Shown here: piece after piece, positions 9,031 through 15,982 of the stretch
Position numbering within the stretch: position 1 is the stretch's first letter
Layout of the letters: each line of letters begins with the position of its first letter
Origin: CAVXDY01 sp963721335
Lineage (GTDB): Bacteria; Actinomycetota; Thermoleophilia; Miltoncostaeales; Miltoncostaeaceae
DNA: 64,000 nt
NCBI GenBank assembly: GCA_963721335.1
Contig: CAVRIV010000005.1
Span: 186,001-250,000 of the forward strand
Direction of reading: 5' to 3'
Position numbers and translations under genes: made by a program
Notes under the pieces: model-generated
Database searches by the model: none
What the model was told of the DNA's origin: nothing
The model's input: only the letters and a program-made list of their open reading frames with translations

Positions 9031-9918
9031 TCACGGACTGACGGCGGCGGGCGGCACGCACACCACCAGCGCGCCCGGCACCACCCGGATCTTGAGGCTC
9101 CGCACCTTCTCGCGATCGCCGCCGTCGACCTGGTAGAGCACCTCCCGGTCGAAGCGCACCCTGATCTTGCGGGCCTTGGTGGTGCGCGCGTAGGGCCCGT
9201 CGTCCACCGTCGTGACCGCCACCCGCGCCATGGTGCGCATGGTCGCGAGCGCGCCCGTCGCCGTGAGCACGCCCACCTCGAGCATGCCGTCGTCCTCGTG
9301 CGAGTCCTCGAACAGCTCGAGGCCGGCGAAGAGCTTGCCGACGTTCCCGGCGATCACGCAGTTCGCCGGCCCGTGGTACCAGGTCGTGCCCTCCACCGAG
9401 ACCGTGGCCGTGAACGGCTCGGCGCGCAGGTTCTTCAGGCCGGTCCAGACGTAGCTGAGCCGCCCGAGGCGGTCCTTCAGGCCGCCGTCGGCGTCCGCGA
9501 TCATCCGCGCGTCCAGCCCCGCGCCGGCCATGACGGCGAACGTCTCGCCGTTGATCCGGCCGATGTCGATCCTCTTCCGGTCGCCGCGCAGGCCCACGTC
9601 GACCGCCCCCTCCACGTCCTTCGGGATCCCGAGGCTCGCGGCCAGGAGGTTCGCCGTCCCGGCGGGCAGCAGGGCGATGGGGGTGTCCGCGCCGTCGAGC
9701 GCGTCGATCGACCGCTGCGCCATGCCGTCGCCGCCCCAGACGAAGATGAGGTCGGCGCCCCACTCCAGCGCCTTCCGCACCTGCTTCGGGGCCTTGCGGC
9801 TCTTCGGCACCTCGCGCCATTGCAGGTCGTGGACGCCCCGGCGCTCGAGGATGGCGCGCAGCTCCGGGAGGCCCCCGCCGAACGTCTTGCCCCGGTGCGC
9901 GATCACCGCGACCTTCAC
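9031..9918 (-). CDS. Diacylglycerol/lipid kinase family protein
   Basis: Soluble or membrane-associated lipid kinase of 295 residues, DagK/YegS type, phosphorylating diacylglycerol or a related lipid with ATP. The nucleotide-binding signature is VWGGDGMAQRSIDAL, followed by IALLPAGTANLLAASLGIP, then GRINGETFAVMAGAGLDARM. The carboxyl domain is complete. It starts at GTG 9918, which overlaps the stop of the upstream PAP2 gene (GTGA), so kinase and phosphatase are co-translated. The pair could set the balance between phosphatidate and diacylglycerol; that role is inferred from the pairing. Confidence 0.9.
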   Translation of the reverse strand: MKVAVIAHRGKTFGGGLPELRAILERRGVHDLQWREVPKSRKAPKQVRKALEWGADLIFVWGGDGMAQRSIDALDGADTPIALLPAGTANLLAASLGIPKDVEGAVDVGLRGDRKRIDIGRINGETFAVMAGAGLDARMIADADGGLKDRLGRLSYVWTGLKNLRAEPFTATVSVEGTTWYHGPANCVIAGNVGKLFAGLELFEDSHEDDGMLEVGVLTATGALATMRTMARVAVTTVDDGPYARTTKARKIRVRFDREVLYQVDGGDREKVRSLKIRVVPGALVVCVPPAAVSP

Positions 9919-10736
9919 GACGGCGCCTGCGCGCGCTCGCGGCGCGTTCTCACGTGTCCGTACACGCGGATCGCGATCAGTGCGACCGCCAGGCACCCGA
10001 GGCCGAGGAGCAGCCCGCCGAGGGCGTCGATCGGGTGGTGCATCCCGCGGTACATGCGCGACAGCGCGACGACGAGCACCGCGAGCACCGCGATCGTCCA
10101 GACGATGGCGGAGACGAACCGGCGGCGCGCCCACGAGCTGATGATCATGGCGAGGCCGACGTACGTGACCGTCGTCGCTGCGACGTGGCCCGAGGGGAAG
10201 CTCTCGTCCATCGGCAGGTGGTCGTCCAGCCGCGGCACGTCGGGCCGCTCGCGCGGTCCCACCCAGGCGGAGAGGCGGTACAGGGTCAGCTCGATCACGA
10301 TCGCCGTGATCAGGAACACGCCGATGCGGGCCCGCCGCACGGCCAGCGACACGATCGCCGTCAGCGCGACCAGCGCCGGGACGACCGGTACGTCGCCAAT
10401 CCGTGAGCCGATGTCGGACAGATCCGTGCGGAACGGGGTGCGCCGCTCGTTGAGCCACTCCGGGAACCACTCGTCGGCGTCGGCGACCGCGGTCCAGTCG
10501 AGCAGCACCTTCGTGACCAGCAGCGCCAGCACCGACATGGCCGCCGCCAGGAGGACCCAGCCGACCAGCGTGGTGACGCTCCAGGCGGCGACGGGACCGC
10601 CGTGCCAGCGGTCGGCGACGCTCGTCGCCAACCCCCCTGGCCGCGGCTCGACGACCGTCGCGTCGGCGCGGCGTCGATGGGCCGCCTCGTCGGGACGAGT
10701 GGCGGCCGGTCCGGAGGCCCCACTAACAGTTGTCAC
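9915..10736 (-). CDS. PAP2-family membrane phosphatase
   Basis: Membrane lipid-phosphate phosphatase of 273 residues. The active-site blocks are VGPRERPDVPRL (motif 1 region), ESFPSGHVAATT (motif 2) and LSRMYRGMHHPIDALGG (motif 3 with the catalytic His). About six transmembrane helices flank them. It starts at GTG 10736 with GGAAGG about seven bases upstream. It is translationally coupled to the diacylglycerol-kinase gene and divergent from a second PAP2 gene at 10800; the short shared intergenic region holds a strong hairpin. Confidence 0.88.
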   Translation of the reverse strand: MTTVSGASGPAATRPDEAAHRRRADATVVEPRPGGLATSVADRWHGGPVAAWSVTTLVGWVLLAAAMSVLALLVTKVLLDWTAVADADEWFPEWLNERRTPFRTDLSDIGSRIGDVPVVPALVALTAIVSLAVRRARIGVFLITAIVIELTLYRLSAWVGPRERPDVPRLDDHLPMDESFPSGHVAATTVTYVGLAMIISSWARRRFVSAIVWTIAVLAVLVVALSRMYRGMHHPIDALGGLLLGLGCLAVALIAIRVYGHVRTRRERAQAPS

Positions 10737-10745
10737 GGCCGGACC

Positions 10746-10786
10746 TTCCCCCGCGTCTGGTGGGAGGAAACCTCCCCGCGGGGGAA
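10746..10786. repeat. Nested perfect inverted repeat between divergent PAP2 genes
   Basis: The outer stem is a perfect 10-bp inverted repeat, TTCCCCCGCG (10746-10755) with CGCGGGGGAA (10777-10786). Inside it is a second perfect stem, GGGAGG/CCTCCC with an AAA loop (10762-10776). It lies 10 bases from the minus-strand GTG and 14 bases from the plus-strand ATG, so as RNA it would occupy the leader of either gene. It could be an operator, a leader hairpin or both. Confidence 0.5.
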
Positions 10787-10799
10787 CCTGACCGACACG

Positions 10800-11681
10800 A
10801 TGCCGGCCCTGGTCCTCATAGTCGTCGCGGTCGTCAGCGGCGTCCTCGCGTGGGCCGTCGCGCGCCGTTACCCCTACGACGTTCCCGGCTCCGCCACGGC
10901 GGAGCCCGTGACCGCCGCGATCCGCCGGTCCGCCGGCCACCATCGCGCGCTCCGGCGGTGGCTCCGGGCCCGCCGCGACCCCCGCGTCGCGACCGGGCTC
11001 CTGCTCACCCTGGCCGCCGCGGTGGTCGTGGGCGCCGGGCTCGTGATCGGGGTCCTCGCCTACCTGGTGCGCGGCAACGATGCGCTGCGCCACATCGACA
11101 ACGGCGCCGCCCGGTGGGGCCGCGAGCACTCGACCGAGGTCTCCGACGCGATCGTGAACGGCGCCACCCAGCTCGGCGAGACGTGGTTCGTGATCGTCGC
11201 GGGCCTCCTGGTGGCCGCGTTCGAGTGGCGGCGCGGCTCGAGCCGGCTCGTCGCGCCGTTCCTCGTCGTCGTGGTCGCCGGGGACAAGCTCCTGACGACG
11301 GGGATCAAGGAACTCGCCAACCGCGCGCGGCCGACGCTCGAGCCGATGGCCGAGACGCTCGGCCCCTCGTTCCCGAGCGGCCACTCGTCCACCGCTGCCG
11401 CCTTCTTCGCCGCGGCGGCCCTGGTGCTTGGGCGGGGGCGGTCGCCCCGGACGCGGGCCCTCATCGCGGGGGCGGCGGTGGCGCTCGCCGTGGCGGTCGC
11501 CGCCAGCAGGGTGCTGCTCGCCGTCCACTGGACGAGCGACGTCGTGGCGGGGCTCGCCCTCGGCGGGGCGTGGTTCGCCCTCTGCGCGGTCGCCGTCGGC
11601 GGCCGGCTCCTGCGGTTCGGGGCGACCGCCGAGCGCGTTCGGCGGCGGACGCGGGCGACGTCGGGCGCGCCGCACGGATGA
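10800..11681 (+). CDS. PAP2-family phosphatase, second copy
   Basis: Membrane phosphatase of 293 residues with a long amino-terminal extension and about six helices. The three PAP2 motifs are clear: KELANRARPTLEPM (KxxxxxxRP), PSFPSGHSSTAAAFF and SRVLLAVHWTSDVVAGL. It is unlike the first PAP2 copy outside the motifs, so a recent duplication is unlikely. The start is ATG 10800; a GGGGGA stretch 14 bases upstream is the only Shine-Dalgarno-like sequence and is part of the hairpin at 10746-10786. It is followed after 40 bases by the DUF1206 gene. Confidence 0.88.
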   Translation: MPALVLIVVAVVSGVLAWAVARRYPYDVPGSATAEPVTAAIRRSAGHHRALRRWLRARRDPRVATGLLLTLAAAVVVGAGLVIGVLAYLVRGNDALRHIDNGAARWGREHSTEVSDAIVNGATQLGETWFVIVAGLLVAAFEWRRGSSRLVAPFLVVVVAGDKLLTTGIKELANRARPTLEPMAETLGPSFPSGHSSTAAAFFAAAALVLGRGRSPRTRALIAGAAVALAVAVAASRVLLAVHWTSDVVAGLALGGAWFALCAVAVGGRLLRFGATAERVRRRTRATSGAPHG

Positions 11682-11721
11682 GAGGTGTCAAACCGACTGC
11701 GCGGGGGAACCACGGTCCACG

Positions 11722-12537
11722 ATGATCACTGCACACCGGACCGCGGACGAGGTCACCGCCGGCAGGAACTTCGAGCGCTTCGCACGCACGGGGTACGTCG
11801 CCCGCGGGGTGCTCTACATCCTGATGGGTGTCCTCGCCATCGAGCTCGCGCGCGGGGAGGCGTCGGACCGGCCGAACCAGGAGGGCGCGTTCCGCCTGGT
11901 GGCCGAGCAGACCTTCGGCCGCGCCCTGCTGGTGCTCATCGCGATCGGGCTGCTCGGGTACACGGTCCTCCGGTTCACGCAGGCCTTCATCGGCCGGACG
12001 CCGGAGGCCGGGCGCCACGGCGCGGGCGAGCGCATCTCGGCGTTCGCTAGCGGCTGCGCGTACGCGATCTTCTTCGCGCTGGCGATCAGCGTCCTCGTCG
12101 GCTCGGCCGGCGGCAACAGCGGCGGGGAGCCGAAACAGGCCACCGCCGACATCCTCGGCTGGACGGGCGGCCGCTGGATCGTGCTCGTCGCCGGCATCCT
12201 GTTTGCGGGCGTCGCCCTCTATCAGGGCTGGATGGGCGCGAGCCGCCGCTTCCTGAAGTACACGAAGACCGAGCGGATGTCGCGGAAGGGCCTGCGGAAC
12301 TTCACCGTCCTGGGCGTGGTCGGCCACATCGCGCGCGCCGTCGTGTTCGGCTTGGTCGGGACCTTCCTGATCAAGGCGGCCGTCGAGTACGACCCGCAGG
12401 AGGCGGTGGGTATCGACGGCGCCCTCCAGCGCCTCCAAGACGAGGCGTACGGCACGGTCGCGCTGGTCGCGGTGGCGATCGGGCTCATCGCCTTCGGCGT
12501 CTACTCGGTGGTGGACGCCCGCTACCGCACGATCTGA
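11722..12537 (+). CDS. DUF1206 membrane protein
   Basis: Membrane protein of 271 residues made of three repeats of a two-helix unit, the DUF1206 architecture common in actinobacteria. The repeats begin FERFARTGYVARGVLYILMG, ERISAFASGCAYAIFFALA and LRNFTVLGVVGHIARAVVFG. Function is unknown for the family. The start is ATG 11722. The leader carries GCGGGGGAACC followed by CACGATG, almost the same as in front of the PAP2 gene at 10800, so the two genes may share expression signals. Confidence 0.9.
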   Translation: MITAHRTADEVTAGRNFERFARTGYVARGVLYILMGVLAIELARGEASDRPNQEGAFRLVAEQTFGRALLVLIAIGLLGYTVLRFTQAFIGRTPEAGRHGAGERISAFASGCAYAIFFALAISVLVGSAGGNSGGEPKQATADILGWTGGRWIVLVAGILFAGVALYQGWMGASRRFLKYTKTERMSRKGLRNFTVLGVVGHIARAVVFGLVGTFLIKAAVEYDPQEAVGIDGALQRLQDEAYGTVALVAVAIGLIAFGVYSVVDARYRTI

Positions 12538-12540
12538 CCC

Positions 12541-12740
12541 CTTGCCGTCCCCCAGCGGGTTGAGCAGGTCCTCCCGCCCGTCGAACGCGAACAGCGGCAG
12601 GTTGACCTATCCGGAACGTGTCCGGGTAGGGGCCCAGGGTGGGGCGCCCAGGCGGGTCGGACATGATCGAGATCTGGCTGCCCTCGATCGCGCGGGTTGA
12701 ACTCGGCCTCGCGCAGCGGTATCGCTTCCGGCGCCTCACT
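12541..12740 (-). pseudogene. Unidentified coding remnant
   Basis: On the minus strand, conserved-looking protein segments can be read across frame changes: EAPEAIPLREAEFNPR, then GSQISIMSDPPGRPTLGPY, then NLPLFAFDGREDLLNPLGDG. Composition and codon pattern look coding, but there is no start, no complete frame and no family I recognise. It sits at the right end of the segment between scars c and d, so it may be debris of element cargo. The rest of 12740-12922 shows nothing. Confidence 0.3.
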
Positions 12741-12924
12741 TGTGTGGTTCGGCGGCTTCCTGGCCGGGGCCTATCGCTCGGCCGGGCGGATCGATGAGGC
12801 CCGGGGGCCGCCGAAGGCCCGACGCGGCGGCCGCCTCGCCGCGCGCGTGCCCGCTCCAGGCCCCGCTCGACGAGCGCCCCCTGCGTCGTGGGATGCACCG
12901 GCGCCCATCTTCGCCTCGCGTGGG

Positions 12925-13078
12925 TGGCAACAGGGTGGCAACGACCCGAGACCGACGCGCCCGGTCAGGCCGAAATTCCGCTCGCGAGGGCGAAATCGCG
13001 AGACCACACGAGACAGCCCGAGACCGCGCGCGGGTGCTTTTAATCCCAAGGTCGCAGGTTCGATCCCTGCACGGCCCA
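12925..13078 (+). mobile_element. Integrative-element right end with perfect tRNA-Lys scar (copy d)
   Basis: The scar at 13037-13078 is identical to the last 42 bases of tRNA-Lys. Upstream are TGGCAAC at 12925 and 12936 (11-bp period), one CGAGAC at 12947, and a CGAGAC triplet at 12999, 13009 and 13019 (10-bp period). The triplet starts 38 bases before the scar, as in copies b and e. I infer an attR-like junction. Confidence 0.7.
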
Positions 13079-13234
13079 TCATCCTGATCCCGCACGACGA
13101 GCGGGATTTCCTTTGCCAGAGCCTCTGTCGCGCCGAGCATTCCGGACCGGCTGTCACCGCCGGTGTCACGTTCAGGGTCGGGGGACCACTCCGTGAGTGC
13201 GAGGGGGCGGGGGATCTGCGCCGGCGCGCCCGCC

Positions 13235-13495
13235 TCAGCGGTCGTAGACCTCGCCTCGGTGCCCGAGCGTGACCACGACCACCAGAAGCACGTCGTCGGC
13301 GACGGTGTAGATGATGCGGTAGTCCCCGACCCGGACCCGAAGGCCGGGGCGGCCCTTCAGGGCTCGGGCGGCCGGCGGACGCGGGTCCTGTCCGAGCAAG
13401 GCGATCGCGCCCTGCAGGCGACGACGAACCGGCGGATCGAGCTTGCGAAGCGCACGGACGGCCGCCGGTCGCAGCTCGATGCGGTACTCGCTCAC
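13235..13495 (-). CDS. RelE/ParE-family toxin
   Basis: Predicted mRNA-interferase-type toxin of 86 residues, the second gene of a toxin-antitoxin pair. Family landmarks are YRIELRPAAVRALRKLDPPV at the amino end, DPRPPAARALKGRPGLRVRV and GDYRIIYTVADDVLLVVVV, ending GHRGEVYDR. The GTG start at 13495 overlaps the antitoxin stop by four bases (GTGA), the usual antitoxin-first coupling. The pair lies between tRNA-Lys scars d and e. Confidence 0.9.
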   Translation of the reverse strand: MSEYRIELRPAAVRALRKLDPPVRRRLQGAIALLGQDPRPPAARALKGRPGLRVRVGDYRIIYTVADDVLLVVVVTLGHRGEVYDR

Positions 13496-13740
13496 TCCCA
13501 GCCGAGGTCGGCCTTCACCTGCTCCCAGGGGATGTTCGGGCCCTCCTCATCCATCGCCGCATCGAACGCGGCGACGTCCTCGGCGTCCTCCCAGGCGGCC
13601 AGGAGCTGCTCATAGCGCTCGGGGCTGACCAGCACCGCGGCCGGGTGCCCGTAGCGCTCGAGGAACACGGCCTCAGTCCTCGCCAGCTCAACGGCGTCAG
13701 GCAGCTTGTCTCGCGCCGCGCTGATGTTCATGGTGGCCAT
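13492..13740 (-). CDS. Phd/YefM-family antitoxin
   Basis: Antitoxin of 82 residues cognate to the downstream RelE-like toxin. The amino-terminal DNA-binding half is MATMNISAARDKLPDAVELA followed by VFLERYGHPAAVLVSPERYE, the standard Phd/YefM layout. The acidic carboxyl part (EDAEDVAAFDAAMDEEGP) would wrap the toxin. In-frame starts exist at 13752, 13740 and 13731. I chose 13740 because the predicted -10 box ends eight bases upstream, which would make the message essentially leaderless. Autoregulation is expected from the family. Confidence 0.88.
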   Translation of the reverse strand: MATMNISAARDKLPDAVELARTEAVFLERYGHPAAVLVSPERYEQLLAAWEDAEDVAAFDAAMDEEGPNIPWEQVKADLGWE

Positions 13741-13747
13741 GTCTCGA

Positions 13748-13777
13748 AGCATACAACTCAGGCTCGATCTTGTACAA
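13748..13777 (-). promoter_or_regulatory. Candidate toxin-antitoxin promoter/operator
   Basis: Read on the minus strand: a -35-like TTGTAC (13777-13772), an 18-base spacer and a -10-like TATGCT (13753-13748). The sequence GTTGTA occurs twice, around each box, and TTGTACAA is palindromic; either could be the antitoxin binding site. Prediction from sequence only. Confidence 0.4.
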
Positions 13778-13829
13778 CAGTTCCTTGAGTTGGGTCGGGG
13801 CCGCGCGGACCAGAGAGGCCCGGTCTCCA

Positions 13830-13971
13830 GAGACGACGCGAGACCGAGCGCGCGGCAGGGTTGCGGAATCCTTGTCCACAAGCGGCTTTCCCGAGACGAC
13901 CCGAGATGCGCCGAGACGGCGCGCGGGTTCTCTTAATCCCAAGGTCGCAGGTTCGATCCCTGCACGGCCTA
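13830..13971 (+). mobile_element. Integrative-element right end with tRNA-Lys scar (copy e)
   Basis: The scar at 13930-13971 matches tRNA-Lys at 40 of 42 bases. One change turns the anticodon loop into CTCTTAA, which reads as a Lys CUU anticodon. Upstream are GAGAC at 13830 and 13840 (10-bp period) and the triplet CGAGAC, CGAGAT, CGAGAC at 13892, 13902 and 13912. The triplet starts 38 bases before the scar, as in copies b and d. The TGGCAAC pair is absent. Confidence 0.65.
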
Positions 13972-13983
13972 TGGCGCTTCCCG

Positions 13984-14025
13984 CTTCCAAGCCCCGAGGC
14001 GGAGGTTCGAGTCCTGCACTGCCCA
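13984..14025 (+). mobile_element. Degenerate tRNA-Lys scar (copy f)
   Basis: A colinear, gap-free 42-base match to the tRNA-Lys 3' end with 31 identities, including AGGTTCGA and CCTGCAC. It begins 54 bases after the start of scar e. The bases following it (CATCGCT.AG.T.CCGCT) resemble those after scar c, which suggests related element left ends. Likely an older junction. Confidence 0.5.
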
Positions 14026-14070
14026 TCGCTCAGTTGCCGCTGTTCGTGATGGTGCGTGCCGGGCTCCGCC

Positions 14071-15780
14071 CTACTGGCGCTGCCGGTCGGCGCCGAGGCC
14101 GCCGAGCAGGCTGTCGCGCCCTGCGCCGCCGACGAGCAGGTCGCGCCCGGGACCGCCGAGCAGCAGGTCCCGGCCGCCGCCGCCGCGCAGCGAGTCGCTG
14201 CCGCCTCCGCCGATGAGCCGATCGCGGCCCGAGCCGCCCGACAGGAGGTCCGGGCCGCCGCGGCCGCAGATGACGTCCTGGCCGCCCAGGCCGAGGATCC
14301 GGTCGGGCCCCGCTCGGCCGACGATCACGTCGGCCCGCGGCGTACCGACGGTGCGGGGTCCGCGCGCCACGATCGTGGCGCGCCGTCCCCCGCAGCGCGG
14401 CACCGCCCCGGCGGCCGGCCGGACGGAGGCCGGCCCGGGCCCCGCGGCCGGCCCGGCCGGCGCGGACGGAAGCTCGCGGGCAAGATGCGTGACCGCGTTG
14501 TTGACGTTCGCGGCGACGTAGACGGAGGCCCCGTCCGGGCTGACGGCGACGCCGATCGCCCCGTCGAGCGAGCCGGCCGGCGCGCAGCCCGAGGCGCCGC
14601 CCTCGGCGAAGCAGCCCCGCGGGGTCAGGCCGCCCGCCGCCGCGCGAGAGAAGGTCGTCAGCGAGTCGTCGTCGAGGGAGGCCACGTAGGCGGAGGTCCC
14701 GTCCGGCGCGACGGCGACCCCGAAGGCTCCATCGAGCGAGCCGGCCGGCGAACAGCCGGACGCCCCGCCTTCCGCGACGCAGCCCGCGATCGCCAGCGTC
14801 CCGTCCCCGGCGCGGGCGAAGGTCGTCACCGCGTCGTCGCCAGTGGCGGCGACGTAGACCGACCTCCCGTCCGGGCTGATCGCGAGCCCGACGGGCTCGT
14901 CGAGCGTGGTGGCCGGCGCGCAGCCGAAATTGGCAACGTCGACGAAGCACGCCGTGAGCGCGAGCACGCCGTTCGCTCCGCGCGAGAAGATCGAGACGGT
15001 GTCGGCGTCGGCGGCGGTGACGTACACCGAGGCGCCATCGGGGCTCACGGCGACGTTCCAGGCGCCGTTCAGTGTCGCCGCGGGCTGGCAGCCGTAGGCG
15101 CCGACGGTCGCATGGCAGCTCGCGAAGGCCAGCGAGCCGTCCGGCCCCCGGGACAGGTGGGTCAGCGCCTCGCCGTCGAACGAGGCCACGTAGACCGACG
15201 TGCCATCGGGGCTCACGGCGATGCCGAGCGGCCCGTCGAGCGAGGGTACGGCCGCGCAGCCCGCGGGCCCCGCGGTCGGCGCCAGGCAGCCGGCGTAGGT
15301 CAGCGCGCCGTTCGCGGCGCGCGTGAAGATGCTGACCGTGTCCTCATCGAGCGAGGTCGCGTACACCGAGCGCCCGTCGGGGCTGACGACCACCCCCTCC
15401 GCCTGGGCGAGCGACCCCACCGCCGCGCACCCGGCCGCCCCTCCGTCGGCGACGCAGCCCTGGAACCCCAGCTGCCCGCCGGCGCCGCGAGCCAGGGTGG
15501 TGACCGAGCCCTCGACGAACGACGCGACGTAGAGCGAGGCGCCGTCCGGGCTCGGGGCGAGCACCTCGGCGCCGTCGAGCGATGGCGCCGGCGCGCAACC
15601 CGACGCGCCGCCGTCGGCGATGCAGTCCCGAAGCGTCAGGTCCCCCGGCGCGGCGTGGGCGGATCCCGTAAGCGCCAGGGCAAGCAGCGCCGCGCCAAGC
15701 GCCATCGCCGACCAGATCCGGGCGCGCCGTCCCGCGAGGCGCTCGCTCGCGTGGCCGACCGGCGACACCCTGCGCTGCAT
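14071..15780 (-). CDS. Secreted beta-propeller protein with RTX-like tail
   Basis: Intact 569-residue exported protein. The amino end has a basic stretch, a hydrophobic core (MALGALLLALALTG-like, about residues 26-42) and an AHA-A cleavage site. Then come about eight repeats of 53-57 residues with the consensus SLDGAxGVAVSPDGxSVYVA, VTTFxR and a GC(x)8-9GC Cys pair, as in seven-bladed 6-phosphogluconolactonase-like propellers. The last about 110 residues are glycine/aspartate nonapeptides (GGSGRDRLIGGGGSDSLRGG), resembling calcium-binding RTX repeats. The start at 15780 is chosen for AGGGG seven bases upstream. It is an extracellular, possibly calcium-dependent protein of unknown role, lying between scars f and g. 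Confidence 0.85.
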   Translation of the reverse strand: MQRRVSPVGHASERLAGRRARIWSAMALGAALLALALTGSAHAAPGDLTLRDCIADGGASGCAPAPSLDGAEVLAPSPDGASLYVASFVEGSVTTLARGAGGQLGFQGCVADGGAAGCAAVGSLAQAEGVVVSPDGRSVYATSLDEDTVSIFTRAANGALTYAGCLAPTAGPAGCAAVPSLDGPLGIAVSPDGTSVYVASFDGEALTHLSRGPDGSLAFASCHATVGAYGCQPAATLNGAWNVAVSPDGASVYVTAADADTVSIFSRGANGVLALTACFVDVANFGCAPATTLDEPVGLAISPDGRSVYVAATGDDAVTTFARAGDGTLAIAGCVAEGGASGCSPAGSLDGAFGVAVAPDGTSAYVASLDDDSLTTFSRAAAGGLTPRGCFAEGGASGCAPAGSLDGAIGVAVSPDGASVYVAANVNNAVTHLARELPSAPAGPAAGPGPASVRPAAGAVPRCGGRRATIVARGPRTVGTPRADVIVGRAGPDRILGLGGQDVICGRGGPDLLSGGSGRDRLIGGGGSDSLRGGGGRDLLLGGPGRDLLVGGAGRDSLLGGLGADRQRQ

Positions 15781-15883
15781 CCGCATTCCCCTGAGTCGCG
15801 AGCATGACCGGAGTGGGCCGGACGCTCCTGGCGGCCGAGTCTCCCGGATCGGCGCGGGCGCCGTCAACGCCCGTCAGACCAAC

Positions 15884-15925
15884 CGTGCGAAGCCGCGTGT
15901 CGGAGGTTCCACTCTGCACGGCCCA
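15884..15925 (+). mobile_element. Highly degenerate tRNA-Lys scar (copy g)
   Basis: The last 27 bases (GTCGGAGGTTCC through TGCACGGCCCA) align with the tRNA-Lys T arm and acceptor with one gap and about four mismatches. The anticodon half is no longer recognisable. It is the outermost copy, and I take it as the far boundary of the array. Weak on its own, supported by the gradient of decay across the copies. Confidence 0.4.
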
Positions 15926-15982
15926 TCCGCTTGGCCAAGCTGTTCTCGGCAACCGGATGGGCCGTCCCCCACGCGGGGGTGC

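Noticed and set aside
7179..13971. Additional functional tRNA genes at the 42-mer copies
   Set aside because: No acceptor 5' strand or D arm precedes any copy, so only the 3' half is present.
12925..13971. CRISPR array
   Set aside because: The short repeats have 10- or 11-bp periods and no unique spacers of 30-40 bases; no cas genes are present.
3512..15982. An integrase, transposase or excisionase gene in the scar array
   Set aside because: I looked for the R-H-R-Y layout of tyrosine recombinases and for DDE or serine-recombinase motifs in all segments and found none.
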